From Zeugodacus cucurbitae (taxonomy: Eukaryota; Arthropoda; Insecta; Diptera; Tephritidae): a DNA stretch of 64,000 bases. Under the pieces are notes generated by a model. The model was given only the letters and a program-made list of their open reading frames with translations. It was not told the DNA's origin and made no database searches. The stretch spans positions 68,504,001 through 68,568,000 of the forward strand of contig NC_071671.1 in NCBI RefSeq assembly GCF_028554725.1, in the 5' to 3' direction. Within the stretch, counting starts at the first letter, position 1; every line of letters begins with the position of its first letter. Below are positions 36,001 to 46,599 of this stretch, piece after piece. Position numbers and translations under genes: made by a program.

Positions 36001-38805
36001 ATTACGACCTCTAGACTTTGGTATTTGTTGTCTTTCTCTCCGCTCAGAGTTCGACTCCCTAGTGCGACCTTGTATATTTCAAATATTTTGTTCTTCAAGA
36101 CGCTCCGTACTCGACACTCAAGCGCAACCTTGGGAGGTTTTGAATTTTTCAGTTTCAGATTAAGATTTTCCATCACAGAGTCTTTTGAATACTCGCCAAA
36201 AAATTAGCCTTTTATCTCATATTGACTATGCGCCATATTTTGTAAAGGATTGTAAAAGCGGTGCTGTAGGAACTTTATGTCTTCGTTAGCGTATCCTGCG
36301 GCTAGGTTGAGTATGTAGTGTACTCCGAAAAGTGACGACATTCCTGTGTATTGGTCTTTAACTCTGTTTAAACTCAATAAATAGGAATAGAAAGGGTGAA
36401 CCGCAAACGTTTACAGCTAGAGCTCCCTTTTTATTAACTATAAGTTCATAATTACATATATTGTTAGTTTTCTTATACTCGTAATAAATTAAAGCGATGG
36501 AAATTACGTGATGTCATTCTACATAACTTAAATACTCTATAAAATATTCATAGATATTAACTTCTGAATAAAGTATTTGCACCTTATACATATGCTAATC
36601 AAATAATAATTGTATACTCTTTACATAAGAGTTTACATACATATGTTACAGTATGTTCGTTTATGTACATAGGTACATATGTATGTACAATTAATTCCAA
36701 ATTGTTACGCCTTTATTTATCATTTGTAGCCTCAAAATAATAGCTTGACAGTCTGATTGTGTCGTCTGTTGTTGTCGCGGCAGATGTTCGCTGCATTCGG
36801 CTACTGACTACTATAGCAATAACAACGCCAATGAGAACAACAATAGATACATATGTGCATACATACAGTACGTAAACAACAGTCATCGCAACGAGAAATT
36901 CAACGCATTAACATTAATGGTGTGTGTGTGTATGTGTAGCGTAACGTTACGAAAAACAACCACACAACTGTTACGGCAAGATAGTGCAACAACTATTCTG
37001 CACACAAATAATACAATGACGAGGACGCCAAGGAATGAATATATGTAGCAGAGTGGCCAATATGTTGTGAGAGGTTAGCTGTTAACTTTGGGTTTTTATT
37101 AGAAGTTGGAAATCGGAATATAGATGAAGTAGAATAGTTTTTAAATGTTAAGGATATTAGTAGGAATAGAGTATAAGGAGTTTAATATTTGAATAGAATT
37201 GGAATCTTTTTAATTTTTAGTTATTTCATAAGAAGCGTAAATATCCATTTAGTACCTATTTATTTTGTCGATAATAATATAGAAAGAAAACAAGTTATAT
37301 AACACAGTTCCATCAACATATACATACGTATCCATCAACATAGTTCCATAAACATATATTTTGAGAACTGCTCTCTAAACCAACTCTCAATCTGATCACT
37401 TAGTGTTTTCCACTAAAATTATATTAACATATTTCGTCTAAATAACTGTTCATCGTTTTATTATTGTATTGGCTTTGATTCTTCTTAAAAAAATTAATTT
37501 TGCACCAATTATGATTGCATAGATAAAAAATAGTTCACTGATTCTACATTGAATTTATTATGAATTAAGAACCATGGCAACCCTATGCTAGTGTATACCT
37601 CAATTTTATTTAGTCAGTATCAGCGAACGCAATGTATGTATATATGTTCAAAAAGACGAACAAACAAACGAATGCACAAACCGAAAACTGAGAGCGTATT
37701 TAATGTTGGCGGACCTAAAGTAGCTGTTGGTTCGCTCGTTAAAATTGAGTACGAAATAAATGAATGAGTTTTTCTTTTATTTCGTGTTTATGTACATAAA
37801 TACATATGTATATATAATTTGTACATTTGTATAATGGAATAAACAAGCCTATGTTTTCGATGTTTTGCTGCTTCTCAACATTTTCCACTCAATATTGACT
37901 AATGGCATGGCAGTTTTTGCTATTGCTGCCGCGGCGCTTGCTACTTGCTTTGCTTGAATAGCATTTGTTGCCTTCTTCGCATATTGGAAATAGTAGGTAT
38001 TCCAAATAAGGAATACGTTAAAGCGATAGGAATTCGAATAAATGGAAATATGTACGTGTACATAAGTGTGAGTAAATGAGATGCGTGGAGAATAAATCAA
38101 TGTGAAGCGCATGGAAGAACTAAAGTGAAAGAGAGGAAATGGAAGTAATTGTGCGTGCTCTGCATATTGGAATAGGTGATAAAAAGAAATTGTGATAAAT
38201 ATGTGCATATGTATATATTTGAAATTTAGAAAGACCAGTCAGTGTTAGTCAGTGTGAGCTGAAATTGTATTTACGTATGTACACAGATATGTAGCATGTC
38301 CAAGGTTGATACAAGGTAATTTGAAGTATAGGTATGATTGTGGAATATGCGCATTTTGAAGAGACGCATGTACATTATGTACTTAAGTACTTATGGAAAA
38401 TGTATACGTATGTGTGTATCCGTGAAAAGACCATTGTGGTGGATTCAAGGAATTTAAAGTAAATATGAGACCGAACATTCATATATGTGTGTACGTATGT
38501 AAACTACACACCTACATACAAGGTAAATTAAAACATCAGAAAAGAAATTATTGATAAAAGGATGGTTTCGAGGCAACAGGGTAGCACCTGCTTAAAAAAA
38601 GCAGCAATAATGCTGACATCTTTATATGTTTTATCATTTTATATCTTTATTTATTGGCATTATTATATTATACTGAGGTAAATATTTATTTTATCTAGAC
38701 CAAGAAGTTAGTGTCTTATTTTTAACAATTATTTTAAATAAACATATTTTTTAAAATAAGCTAACATTAAACAAATTAAATTAAAAAGTCTGATAATGTA
38801 TGTGA
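33071..38805. other. intergenic, no gene seen
   Basis: AT-rich, apart from unique stretches at 33900-34520 (GAGAGAG at 34234, CGGTCTGGCCGGCGCC at 34343) and 36740-37050. TATG repeats at 36600-36690 and 38260-38520. Confidence 0.55.
36042..36160 (+). repeat. degenerate tandem duplication, period about 60 bp
   Basis: GCTCAGAGTTCGACTCCC followed by GCGACCTTG at 36042 recurs as GCTCCGTACTCGACACTC followed by GCGCAACCTTG at 36102. Origin is unknown. Confidence 0.4.
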
Positions 38806-38900
38806 TTGGCGTTGCAACCGTTTAGCCGGTTATAGCCGAATCGACGATAGTGCGCCACCTCTCTCTCTCCTTCGCAGTTCGTATAAGTCTGATAATAGTG
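38806..38900 (-). mobile_element. LINE 3'-end fragment
   Basis: TTGGCGTTGCAACCGTTTAG and GCGCCACCTCTCTC here resemble the sequence at 30098-30150 and, inverted, the 3' end at 40240-40285. It is a short leftover of the same family. Confidence 0.45.
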
Positions 38901-38990
38901 ATATTATTTTCATAATAACATATAAAACCAAACAGTCGAATCAAATTTCCATTAAACTGAGTTAATATTAACAATACAAATTACAAATTA

Positions 38991-39070
38991 CAGTAGTTTT
39001 CCGAAATAACGAACACATTAATTGTCAGGCCTGTTCGTTACATCGACTTTTTCGTTAATTCGAGTACTCA
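38991..39070. mobile_element. second copy of the CAGTAGTTTTCCGAAATAAC terminus
   Basis: TA|CAGTAGTTTTCCGAAATAAC repeats the 3778 element start, followed by diverged GTTCGTTACATCGAC sequence. The right end cannot be placed. Confidence 0.4.
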
Positions 39071-39859
39071 CTTAGAAGTTATCACTAAAAATTTTTCAAA
39101 AAAATTAGTTAAATATCCGTAAATTGCAGTTTAATAAACTATTTTATTAAATTATTTGTTAAAAAAGAAAAACCATAACAGAACAATCCAAATATTGCCT
39201 TGAAAGATATAAATATTTTTTCGTGGTACTCGTAAATTTCTATTGCTATTTCAAAATTTGATTAATCGTCATTCGCCTCGTTGGCTCCTTGCTATCAATC
39301 AATACGATAAGTTGTAAGAAAATGATATTTTTTGTCATTTCTCTTCTTCTTCAGTGCCACTAAATTTGCTGCATAAAATGACAGCCATACCTTCCTTTGA
39401 TATTTTTCTCCATGTATGTATATATTTTATCAGATAATTTCTTCCAAAATGGACCAATTCTGCAAATACCACTACGGGATGTTTCTTTTTTGTAGCAATC
39501 AAATTCAATATTTCTTTTGAAATCTTTCAAGTTATATTTTTAATTATACTTTTACGACGATTTTATTTGATTTTTAACTCTTTCTACATATGTAGATATG
39601 TCTTCTTGAATGTTAAGGTTATTTAAAGCTATATAAATTTTCATGATCAATATTTTTACTGTTATTAGTTGAAACGAAATTATAGAGGTTGGGAAAAATG
39701 AGAAGAGGGCCGAGTGGATATATATTATATAAGTGTTTGCATATTCTTACCCATTTGTCGATTAACTGTATTCCGTAAGACACGAACAAAAAAGGCCCCC
39801 TGACATATTCTTTGGGATAAATCTCGTAATCGTTGGACTCAAAAACCGCGTCGTTAGTT

Positions 39860-40285
39860 CTGTCTTTTTCTGAGTGGATAAAAAAACGAAGCGTATTGGT
39901 TTGGTAGTGAAGGAGTATAAAACGAAATATCTGCTGTCATCAAACAAACAGTGGGAATATTCGCGACTTGGCTCCTATGTCATTGTTGACAGTCGTAACT
40001 ATGAAGTTGTAGATAATTTCGACTATCTTGGAATCAGCATTAAAATCAAACACAGCATAAGTCTTGCCAACGGGTCATACTTTGAGAGTCTATAATGCTA
40101 TACCCGGGTAAACATAAAAGTGGAAGACCTCCACTCCGTTGTAATGACGAAGTGGTGAAGCACCGTGGCTGTACTTGGTTCACCAAATGGAGACAAACAG
40201 CGTAAAGAAAAAACGAATGGCGCGCTGTTGTTAACTTGGCTATAATCGCGTAAGCGGTGTCTACGCCAGTAAAGAAGAAGTAATA
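39860..40285 (+). mobile_element. LINE RT C-terminal fragment, plus strand
   Basis: The frame GLVVKEYKTKYLLSSNKQWE, then YSRLGSYVIVDSRNYEVVDN and FDYLGIS is homologous to GLVVKENKTKYLLSSSKQS / DNFVYLGTS of the 4040-5215 relic. The end AACTTGGCTATAATCGCGTA and GCCAGTAAAGAAGAAG looks like the LINE 3' terminus. An internal deletion joins the two parts. Confidence 0.7.
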
Positions 40286-43057
40286 CCTATTCGGTGGTTC
40301 TGTTGGAAATACTTGAGGTGGGAGTAGGTTAGCTTTGTCGGATTAAAAATTACTATAAAAAATACAAACACTTATTGGAATTAACGATACATCGAACGAT
40401 ATAAGAATGCTTGAATTGGAGTAGCATAGCAAATACAACATACTTACAAGCGCATAGTCTACTTATAACAGTATGTATTTACCAAAAAATATTAAACAAG
40501 AAAAAAATAATATTTGCATATATTACAAAAAAGTTAATGAGTTGCATTTATATATAGAACTAAGCAGATACATACATATGTCATTAAAGTAGTTTAACAT
40601 CTTTCTTCAATGTTTTCAAGTTTTGTTTTACAGATTTTAAACAAATTTTTTAAAACGTAATTAAAAACATATTTTATTTATCCACTAAAGAAAGAAACGC
40701 CCTATGTGTAAATGAAATGATAGTTATTTTTGTTATCTTTTTTTTCTTTTGGGATGATTAATGTAATGCAAAAGTAGTCAAAATGTCTGTTTGTTCTAAT
40801 TTTTAAGCTTTAAACTTCGCTCTCAACTGTCAACAGTCACTGGCAAGGTCAAGTTTGGAAAGAATCTGTAATCATTTTCTTGACGCTATGTTGAAGAACT
40901 TCCAGTGGTTGTTTAATGGTTGCCGTAACGTGTGGTAGATATATATGTCTGCTACATATCCGCGCCACATGGCGCTGTCTACCGAGTCAAGATGAGACTC
41001 AAAAAACTACAAGGAAGTCGGAGAAGGAGTTTGGACAAACTATACTTTAAAAGAAATTATTAAGACACTACTCTCCAATGCTTAGTGAATGAATGGTAAG
41101 TAATTAAATAATAATAATGTTGTCGTCATACTCGTTGTCGTAGAAATATGTGTATTTAAAGATAAAGTCTTCGAAAGCTGCAATTCATATGTCCAGCCTA
41201 TGTTTTTCCAATAAGACTTGGTTATAACTTAGTTTAGTCGATATTTTTGACTGATTTCACTTTATGGTTTCTCCAACATAACGAAAAAACAGTTTTGTAT
41301 ATTCTTCACTGATTTTAGAATAGCAATTTTCTAAGTCAAAATAATTTTTATTATTTCCTATTATTTTTCTTTTATTTTTTCAAAGATTTATGTTTACTCT
41401 TCGATTGAAAACGCCATTCTTAATGATTAGGCCGAATTCGTATTCCATTCGTACATATGTACATATATATACAGAAATACATGCAATATATGTATTCATA
41501 CTCGTATGCATCTTCTCACCATTTCGAGAAAATACTAGTAAATAAAAATGTCGTTGCATCATTTCTCATTACCGTCGCATCAGTGGTAGACCCCGAACTA
41601 GCAATTAGCGTGATTGCGCGTTTGCAGTTGTTTAAATACATGTATGTATGTATGTAGGTATTTTTCATATTTTTAACTTTGCACTTCTTGCTTGAGGGCT
41701 TGAAGGGTTGTTTTTTCGCGCCAAATAAAAATGACAAGCAACGCGATGATTAAAGACGAGGTGTTGCTGAAGCAATTTGGTTTTACATTTCACTTAACTT
41801 ACACAAACTTACTTATAAAATACGTGCACAAAATCTCTGTTGTATTATATCAAGCAAATATAAATGTACATAAGTTGGTAAGTATACATAACCTCTTATA
41901 CGTAGTATATAAATACTTTCCTCATTTACATAAATGCAAATTTACGCACTTCACTGGAATCCTTTCATGTTCAATTTCAGTTAATGTGCTCGTAAATGTA
42001 TCGGTGTTTGTGTGTACGTGTGTGTAAGTGTATTTGTAATTCTATCTGATTGCGCACAGTAGGTTGCCGTTGCGTAGGCATTTGTATTGGAATAACCCAT
42101 TAAACGCAGAGGACAGAGTTTTTTTTTAATGCAAACATGTTTTTTGTAGACAAATGGAATTGATTACAAAAATAAATGTAATTCATGAATTTTATCGAGT
42201 ATGTATATGGCACAATTTGCATAAATCATTTTTAACAATTATTGTTTTTTGTTTTGCAATGAAGATAAGCTAATAATTTGTTATTTCTTTAAAATTATTG
42301 CATTTAATTCTGTTAAAAATGTTTTCATTTTAATTTTTAGCAGATAGATAGCAGATAGTTTTTAGAATTATACAATTCTCAGATATTTTTCTTTATTACA
42401 AAAACACTGCTGAGAATTCAATCCCGCAATCTATCAATAAGACAGTAAGAGTCTCAGAAAAGCCTAAAATAAATTCTTAACACAAATCCGATCTTTTAAG
42501 AAGCTAGTATATCATAAAAAAGAGTTTTTAAATTAATTTGGCATTAACATAACTAGAATACTGTCAAACTTTCATGATATTTCATATAATCGTTCTCAAG
42601 TTCTCTCAAAGTCTCTGCTATTTTTGTTTACAATGAGATTGTATTTAATATATTGTATTCTTAAGTGTAACCGCTAATCTGACACATCATATTCAACGAT
42701 CAAGTACTGGTTTGTTGAATCTCGTTGTAACCGCGCAGTTTTGGCCACTAGCGACTATGTAAATAGTACAACGTCGATCGGTCGCACAAATTAGCTAATT
42801 TTATGTAATTAGTGAAATATGTATATATTTAGTTTCAGTTAGAGGTGGCAAAGCAAGCTTGATAACATTATTTCATTATAATATCACACTTGATGTCAAT
42901 ATATATTGAGATATACATATATTGAAAAGTTAAATTCTATAAGAAAACCTTTATAGTTTTTATTTCGCAAATTAAAGAGTGACGATTAAACGTGTAACGA
43001 TTGAATATGTATTTTTCAATTTCTTTGACTACTTGAATGAAGCTAGTCAAGTATCTA
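40286..43057. other. intergenic, no gene seen
   Basis: AT-rich DNA with short repeat-derived frames. 41450-41660 holds TATG repeats. Confidence 0.55.
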
Positions 43058-43414
43058 CAGTTGAAACATCTATAAGTCGAACATCTATAACTCGAAAATC
43101 TTCAAAACTCGAGCTCTTGAATTGGCAACAAAAGTCAAATTTCGTATGGAGGATTGCATAAATCATGTAACAAAGAATTGGGTCACAGACGTCAAAAGTC
43201 AAACAATAGCAAACTGCAACAATCAAAATTAAATCTATATTATTCATGTTTTTGCGTATGTTCATAAATCATTATGCGAAGTAAATAAATAAATCGATAT
43301 TTTAAAGCCTTTTGAAAAATTGTATGTTTTAATAAAAACTTATATAACTCAAAGTCTCTCTTACTCGAAGTTTTTTTGGGGATTATGGTCATTCGAGTTA
43401 GGAAAGTACTACTG
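43058..43414. mobile_element. pogo/Tigger-type MITE
   Basis: Flanking TA dinucleotides (43056-43057 and 43415-43416) and inverted ends CAGTTGAAACATCTATAAGT and CAGTAGTACTTTCCTAACTC (read inward) mark a 357-bp element. The ends belong to the same CAGT...ACTCGAA family as the copies at 29493 and 46128. It has no coding capacity and sits directly beside the nested stack. Confidence 0.65.
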
Positions 43415-43749
43415 TATTTGGACTTCGTCAAGCGAAGCCATTTTCAGGAGGGTACAGAAAAGGAGGTGTCTCCTCAATATACAAACTGGATTTTTGGTCG
43501 ACGGAAAATCATTGGTTCAACGACTTTATGGTAGAGACAACTGAGATTATAATTAGGGTAAAGTAGGCAAATATGGACCACGTGGGTAATATGAACGCCC
43601 CAGTTATCTTCAATTCCAGTTGTTAAATCCTCCGTTATTGTCGTTTGATTTTTTCATCTATTCGCACAAACTTCCTCGGTTTGAATTTATCGTTCAGCAA
43701 GTGCGGATAAACTAAACTCAGTTATATTCCCAGCACATGTTGAGTCTAA

Positions 43750-44040
43750 TATGGACTATGGATATTAAGTACTTAACCTATCAACTCGCTGAAAAAAATA
43801 ATATTATGCTCCCATGGGATGGGTTTGGTTTTAAAAAGGAACATGAATTTGGCGTTACGCTCTCCAACGGGAACTTCATTGGCAAGAGCACGAGGTTTCT
43901 CAAAATATTATGTGAATACATTTGTTGACATCCTTGAAAATGAAATGGACCATTTTAATTATTCAGCCAACAATGTTATTAACGTTAATGAAACAAATAT
44001 TGCCAAGGAAGGGTAAAAGACAGATTGGGAGCCGTAAAAC
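43750..44040 (+). pseudogene. pogo-like transposase fragment
   Basis: Two overlapping frames hold the recognisable part. The middle segment is TGTSLARARGFSKYYVNTFV followed by ENEMDHFNYSANNVINVNET. It is truncated on both sides, and its DDE first acid position is Asn, so it is inactive. It lies inside the pogo-like relic at 43560-46599. Confidence 0.65.
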
Positions 44041-44114
44041 TACCTGCTCCATATTATTTTCCAATATTTTTTCGTCTTTCTGTGTACTGTTATGTTTGTT
44101 CAATTTATAATATA

Positions 44115-46013
44115 CTAGCTGTTATCCTGTGCGCTTCGCAACACCTAAATCGATTAAAACTCTTAATGGTTTTTACTTTGTGTTTTATTTATTGTTGTAA
44201 AACTGTTACTTATTTATAAAACATTTATAAAACATATTGGTATACAACATTTTTGGTTTTTCCACCTGGCGCGTAAATGAATAAGCACCTTGGTGTTCCC
44301 ACTCTCGAGCATGCGACGAACAATTGGCCGTGGGAGAAGCACGGTTCTTCCAAATTGACGTCGCACACTTGAAACGTTTGCCCTTGCGATTTGTTTATGG
44401 TCATCGCACTGGGAACAGCAAGCGCTTAAATTCAAACGGCATGTCCGTTGGATAATTGACTATTTCATCTTGATTCAAAACGCTATCAATCTATGTACAT
44501 GTTGTATATGTTGTAGCTTCTCCTGGCAGTTTTTCTTGAATGGCAAAATTTATTTCGTTAACGTGTACATTTTTCGGTGCCAATATTGCGCGTTCACTTA
44601 AATAATCGTGGCGTTGATAGTGTTGAACAATTTTCGGAAATACACTTTCAATCAATTCTTCTTTCGATTGTAAAAGTGTACAAAAGTTGTTCGGCAATGT
44701 GATCAAACTGGTATCATCGATTGGTATTTTGCTTTCGCCAATGTCCAACAACTGCTTCGAAAACGCCGCTGCGGATCGATCGTTTTGCAATTGGACTCGC
44801 ATGTTGATAGTAAGAGTCAGCCTTTGAACATGTCTCCACAGAACTGACGATTTTAAACATGCGTTTATTTCGTCGGCAGGAGTTGATCAAGGAATGACTG
44901 GCAAAGTTTGCCGAAAATCGCCGGATAATATGACTAATGCTCCGCCAAAAAGTTGTTGCTTTTGGCGTAATTCTTGCATTGTTCTATTGAATGCTTCTAA
45001 TGACTTTTTGTTAGCCATTGGGCACTCATCCCATAGAACTATTCCAGCTCTTCGCAAAACTTTTGCAATTGCTGAATTCCTCGATATGTTGCACGTTGGT
45101 GTTTCAACGACTTGGATGTTCAACGGTAATTTCAATGTGCTGAATGTGCTGTTCGACCGCCATCAAGTAGAGTAGCAGCGATGCCTGGCGAAGCAATTGC
45201 CAGCGCAATTTTCTGCTGTGACCGTATAGTAGCAAGAATCAAAGAGATCAGAAGCGTTTTCCCTGTACTACCGGACGCATCCAGAAAGTAGAATCCACCG
45301 GCGTTATTGTCAACCGCTCGTATAATCTTATCATAAGCATTTTTCTGCTGAATATTCAATTTGGTAATGTTAGCTTGTATGAAAGCACGCAATTCATTGC
45401 AATCGTATTGTTGTTCACGTTGAAGCTCATGGTCAAGCATATCAATCGCTGAACGATTGGGCGCAGTTATGCCAAATTGCGCTAATGCCTTATTCGCAAT
45501 TATAAGGCACAGATCTTCAACCATTATCAAAGCATCATTATACATTTGTAATGTATATATAAAGTCTGCGTCCGATGCTCGATTACGCGCCAAAATTAAT
45601 AAGTCCTCGGTCATGCAGTCTTTGTACTTATTCCACAGTTCTTGCGGATTTGACGGAAGGCATGTAGGTATTATTATGGCGAATAGTACGCGTATTTGTT
45701 TTGGATGTGATGCGTCATGAAGTGAACATGCTTCACGATACGACGCACACAACTGACCGTCAACAGTTTTCATAGTAAAAGGCATTTGACTGCCAATCTT
45801 GCGGCAAAACATTATTTCATGAGAATTTGTATAGGCGGGAAGTATCATTTTTTTTTTTTTTTGGAAAACGTGCAATGATACACACATTAAATTTCTTATG
45901 TGCGCCCTCCACACAGACCCCAATCACCCCTGAAAATTTCATTGAAATCGGGTAAGACGTCTAGGAGGAGTATGCGAACAGGAAGTTTTGCCACTTAATT
46001 TTATATATATAGA
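44115..46013 (-). mobile_element. Helitron, helicase-only, inserted in the pogo-like relic
   Basis: On the minus strand the element begins TCTATATATATAAAATTAAG (from 46013) and ends ACAGCTAG at 44115, inserted between host A and T with no target duplication, as Helitrons do. A GCGAAGCGC palindrome lies about 15 nt before the CTAG end. The interior carries PIF1-type helicase sequence but no recognisable Rep nuclease, so it is non-autonomous. Length is 1899 bp. Confidence 0.8.
44230..45923 (-). pseudogene. Helitron PIF1-type helicase, broken by frameshifts
   Basis: In order along the minus strand, a 263-residue frame (45923-45132) ends with the Walker A segment FYFLDASGSTGKTLLISLIL. The next frame (45135-44887) has the Walker B GIVLWDECPM and motif III ILSGDFRQTLPVIP. 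Another (44802-44491) covers IPIDDTSLITLPNNF to ILAPKNVHVNEIN. The C-terminal part (44435-44230) includes CAMTINKSQGQTFQVCDVNL and GQLFVACSRVGTPRC. The pieces lie in different frames, so the helicase is a pseudogene. The N-terminal Rep/zinc-finger part is absent. Confidence 0.8.
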
Positions 46014-46127
46014 TTTGAGTTTGGAGTTTTTTTTTGTTTCACAAAAATAAATAAAAACTAATGGCTTTTTTTTTTCAAAGTTAATTAAATAAATTTTATT
46101 TTATTATTGCATGTATTTGGTGAACTA

Positions 46128-46553
46128 CAGTGGAACTTCTCTAACTCGAATCACCATAATCCACAAAAAACAAGTTAGAGAGACTTCGAGTTATAGAATT
46201 TTCATTAAAACATAAAATTTTTCAAAAATCTGTAAAATATTGATTTATGCATTGTTTTATTTATTTACTTCGCAAAAATTTTTATTGACATACGTTAAGA
46301 GATGTTTTCTGCAATTTTGTTTGTTGAATTTCGCAATTGCTAGGTTCTTGACGTCTGTATCCCATACCTGATGATGTGATGATTTTTGCAATCCATAAGT
46401 GTAATATAATTTTAAATTTTGTATTATGCCCTTGTCGAAAAGTTTGATTTATGGAAGCTAATTTATATGAAATTTGACTTCTATTGCCCGTTCAATTGTT
46501 CGAGTTATGGAGATCTTCGAGTTATAGAAGTTCGAGTTATGGAAGTTCCACTC
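46128..46553. mobile_element. pogo/Tigger-type MITE nested in the pogo-like relic
   Basis: TA flanks (46126-46127 and 46554-46555) enclose 426 bp with ends CAGTGGAACTTCTCTAACTC and, inverted, GAGTGGAACTTCCATAACTC. The interior closely matches the 29493-30083 copy, including the CTTGACGTCT segment and the repeated TTCGAGTTAT units, so both derive from one family. Confidence 0.75.
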
Positions 46554-46599
46554 TATATATGTAGCAAAAAAAGATTGGTGGTCCATATTTGCCTACTTT

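Larger units (their letters stand above)
43560..46599 (+). mobile_element. pogo-like DNA transposon relic carrying nested insertions
   Basis: Both ends carry the same 22-bp inverted repeat (starting AAAGTAGGCAAATATGGACC). Near the left end, 43750-44040 encodes in shifted frames a pogo/DDE_1-type transposase segment: SPTGTSLARARGFSKYYVNT, then FVDILENEMDHF, VINVNETN and KEGKRQIGSRKT. The NVNETN corresponds to the family NVDETG motif, whose Asp is the first catalytic acid; here it reads Asn. The rest of the transposase is missing. The interior is interrupted by a Helitron (44115-46013) and a MITE (46128-46553). No clear TA duplication remains. Confidence 0.7.
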
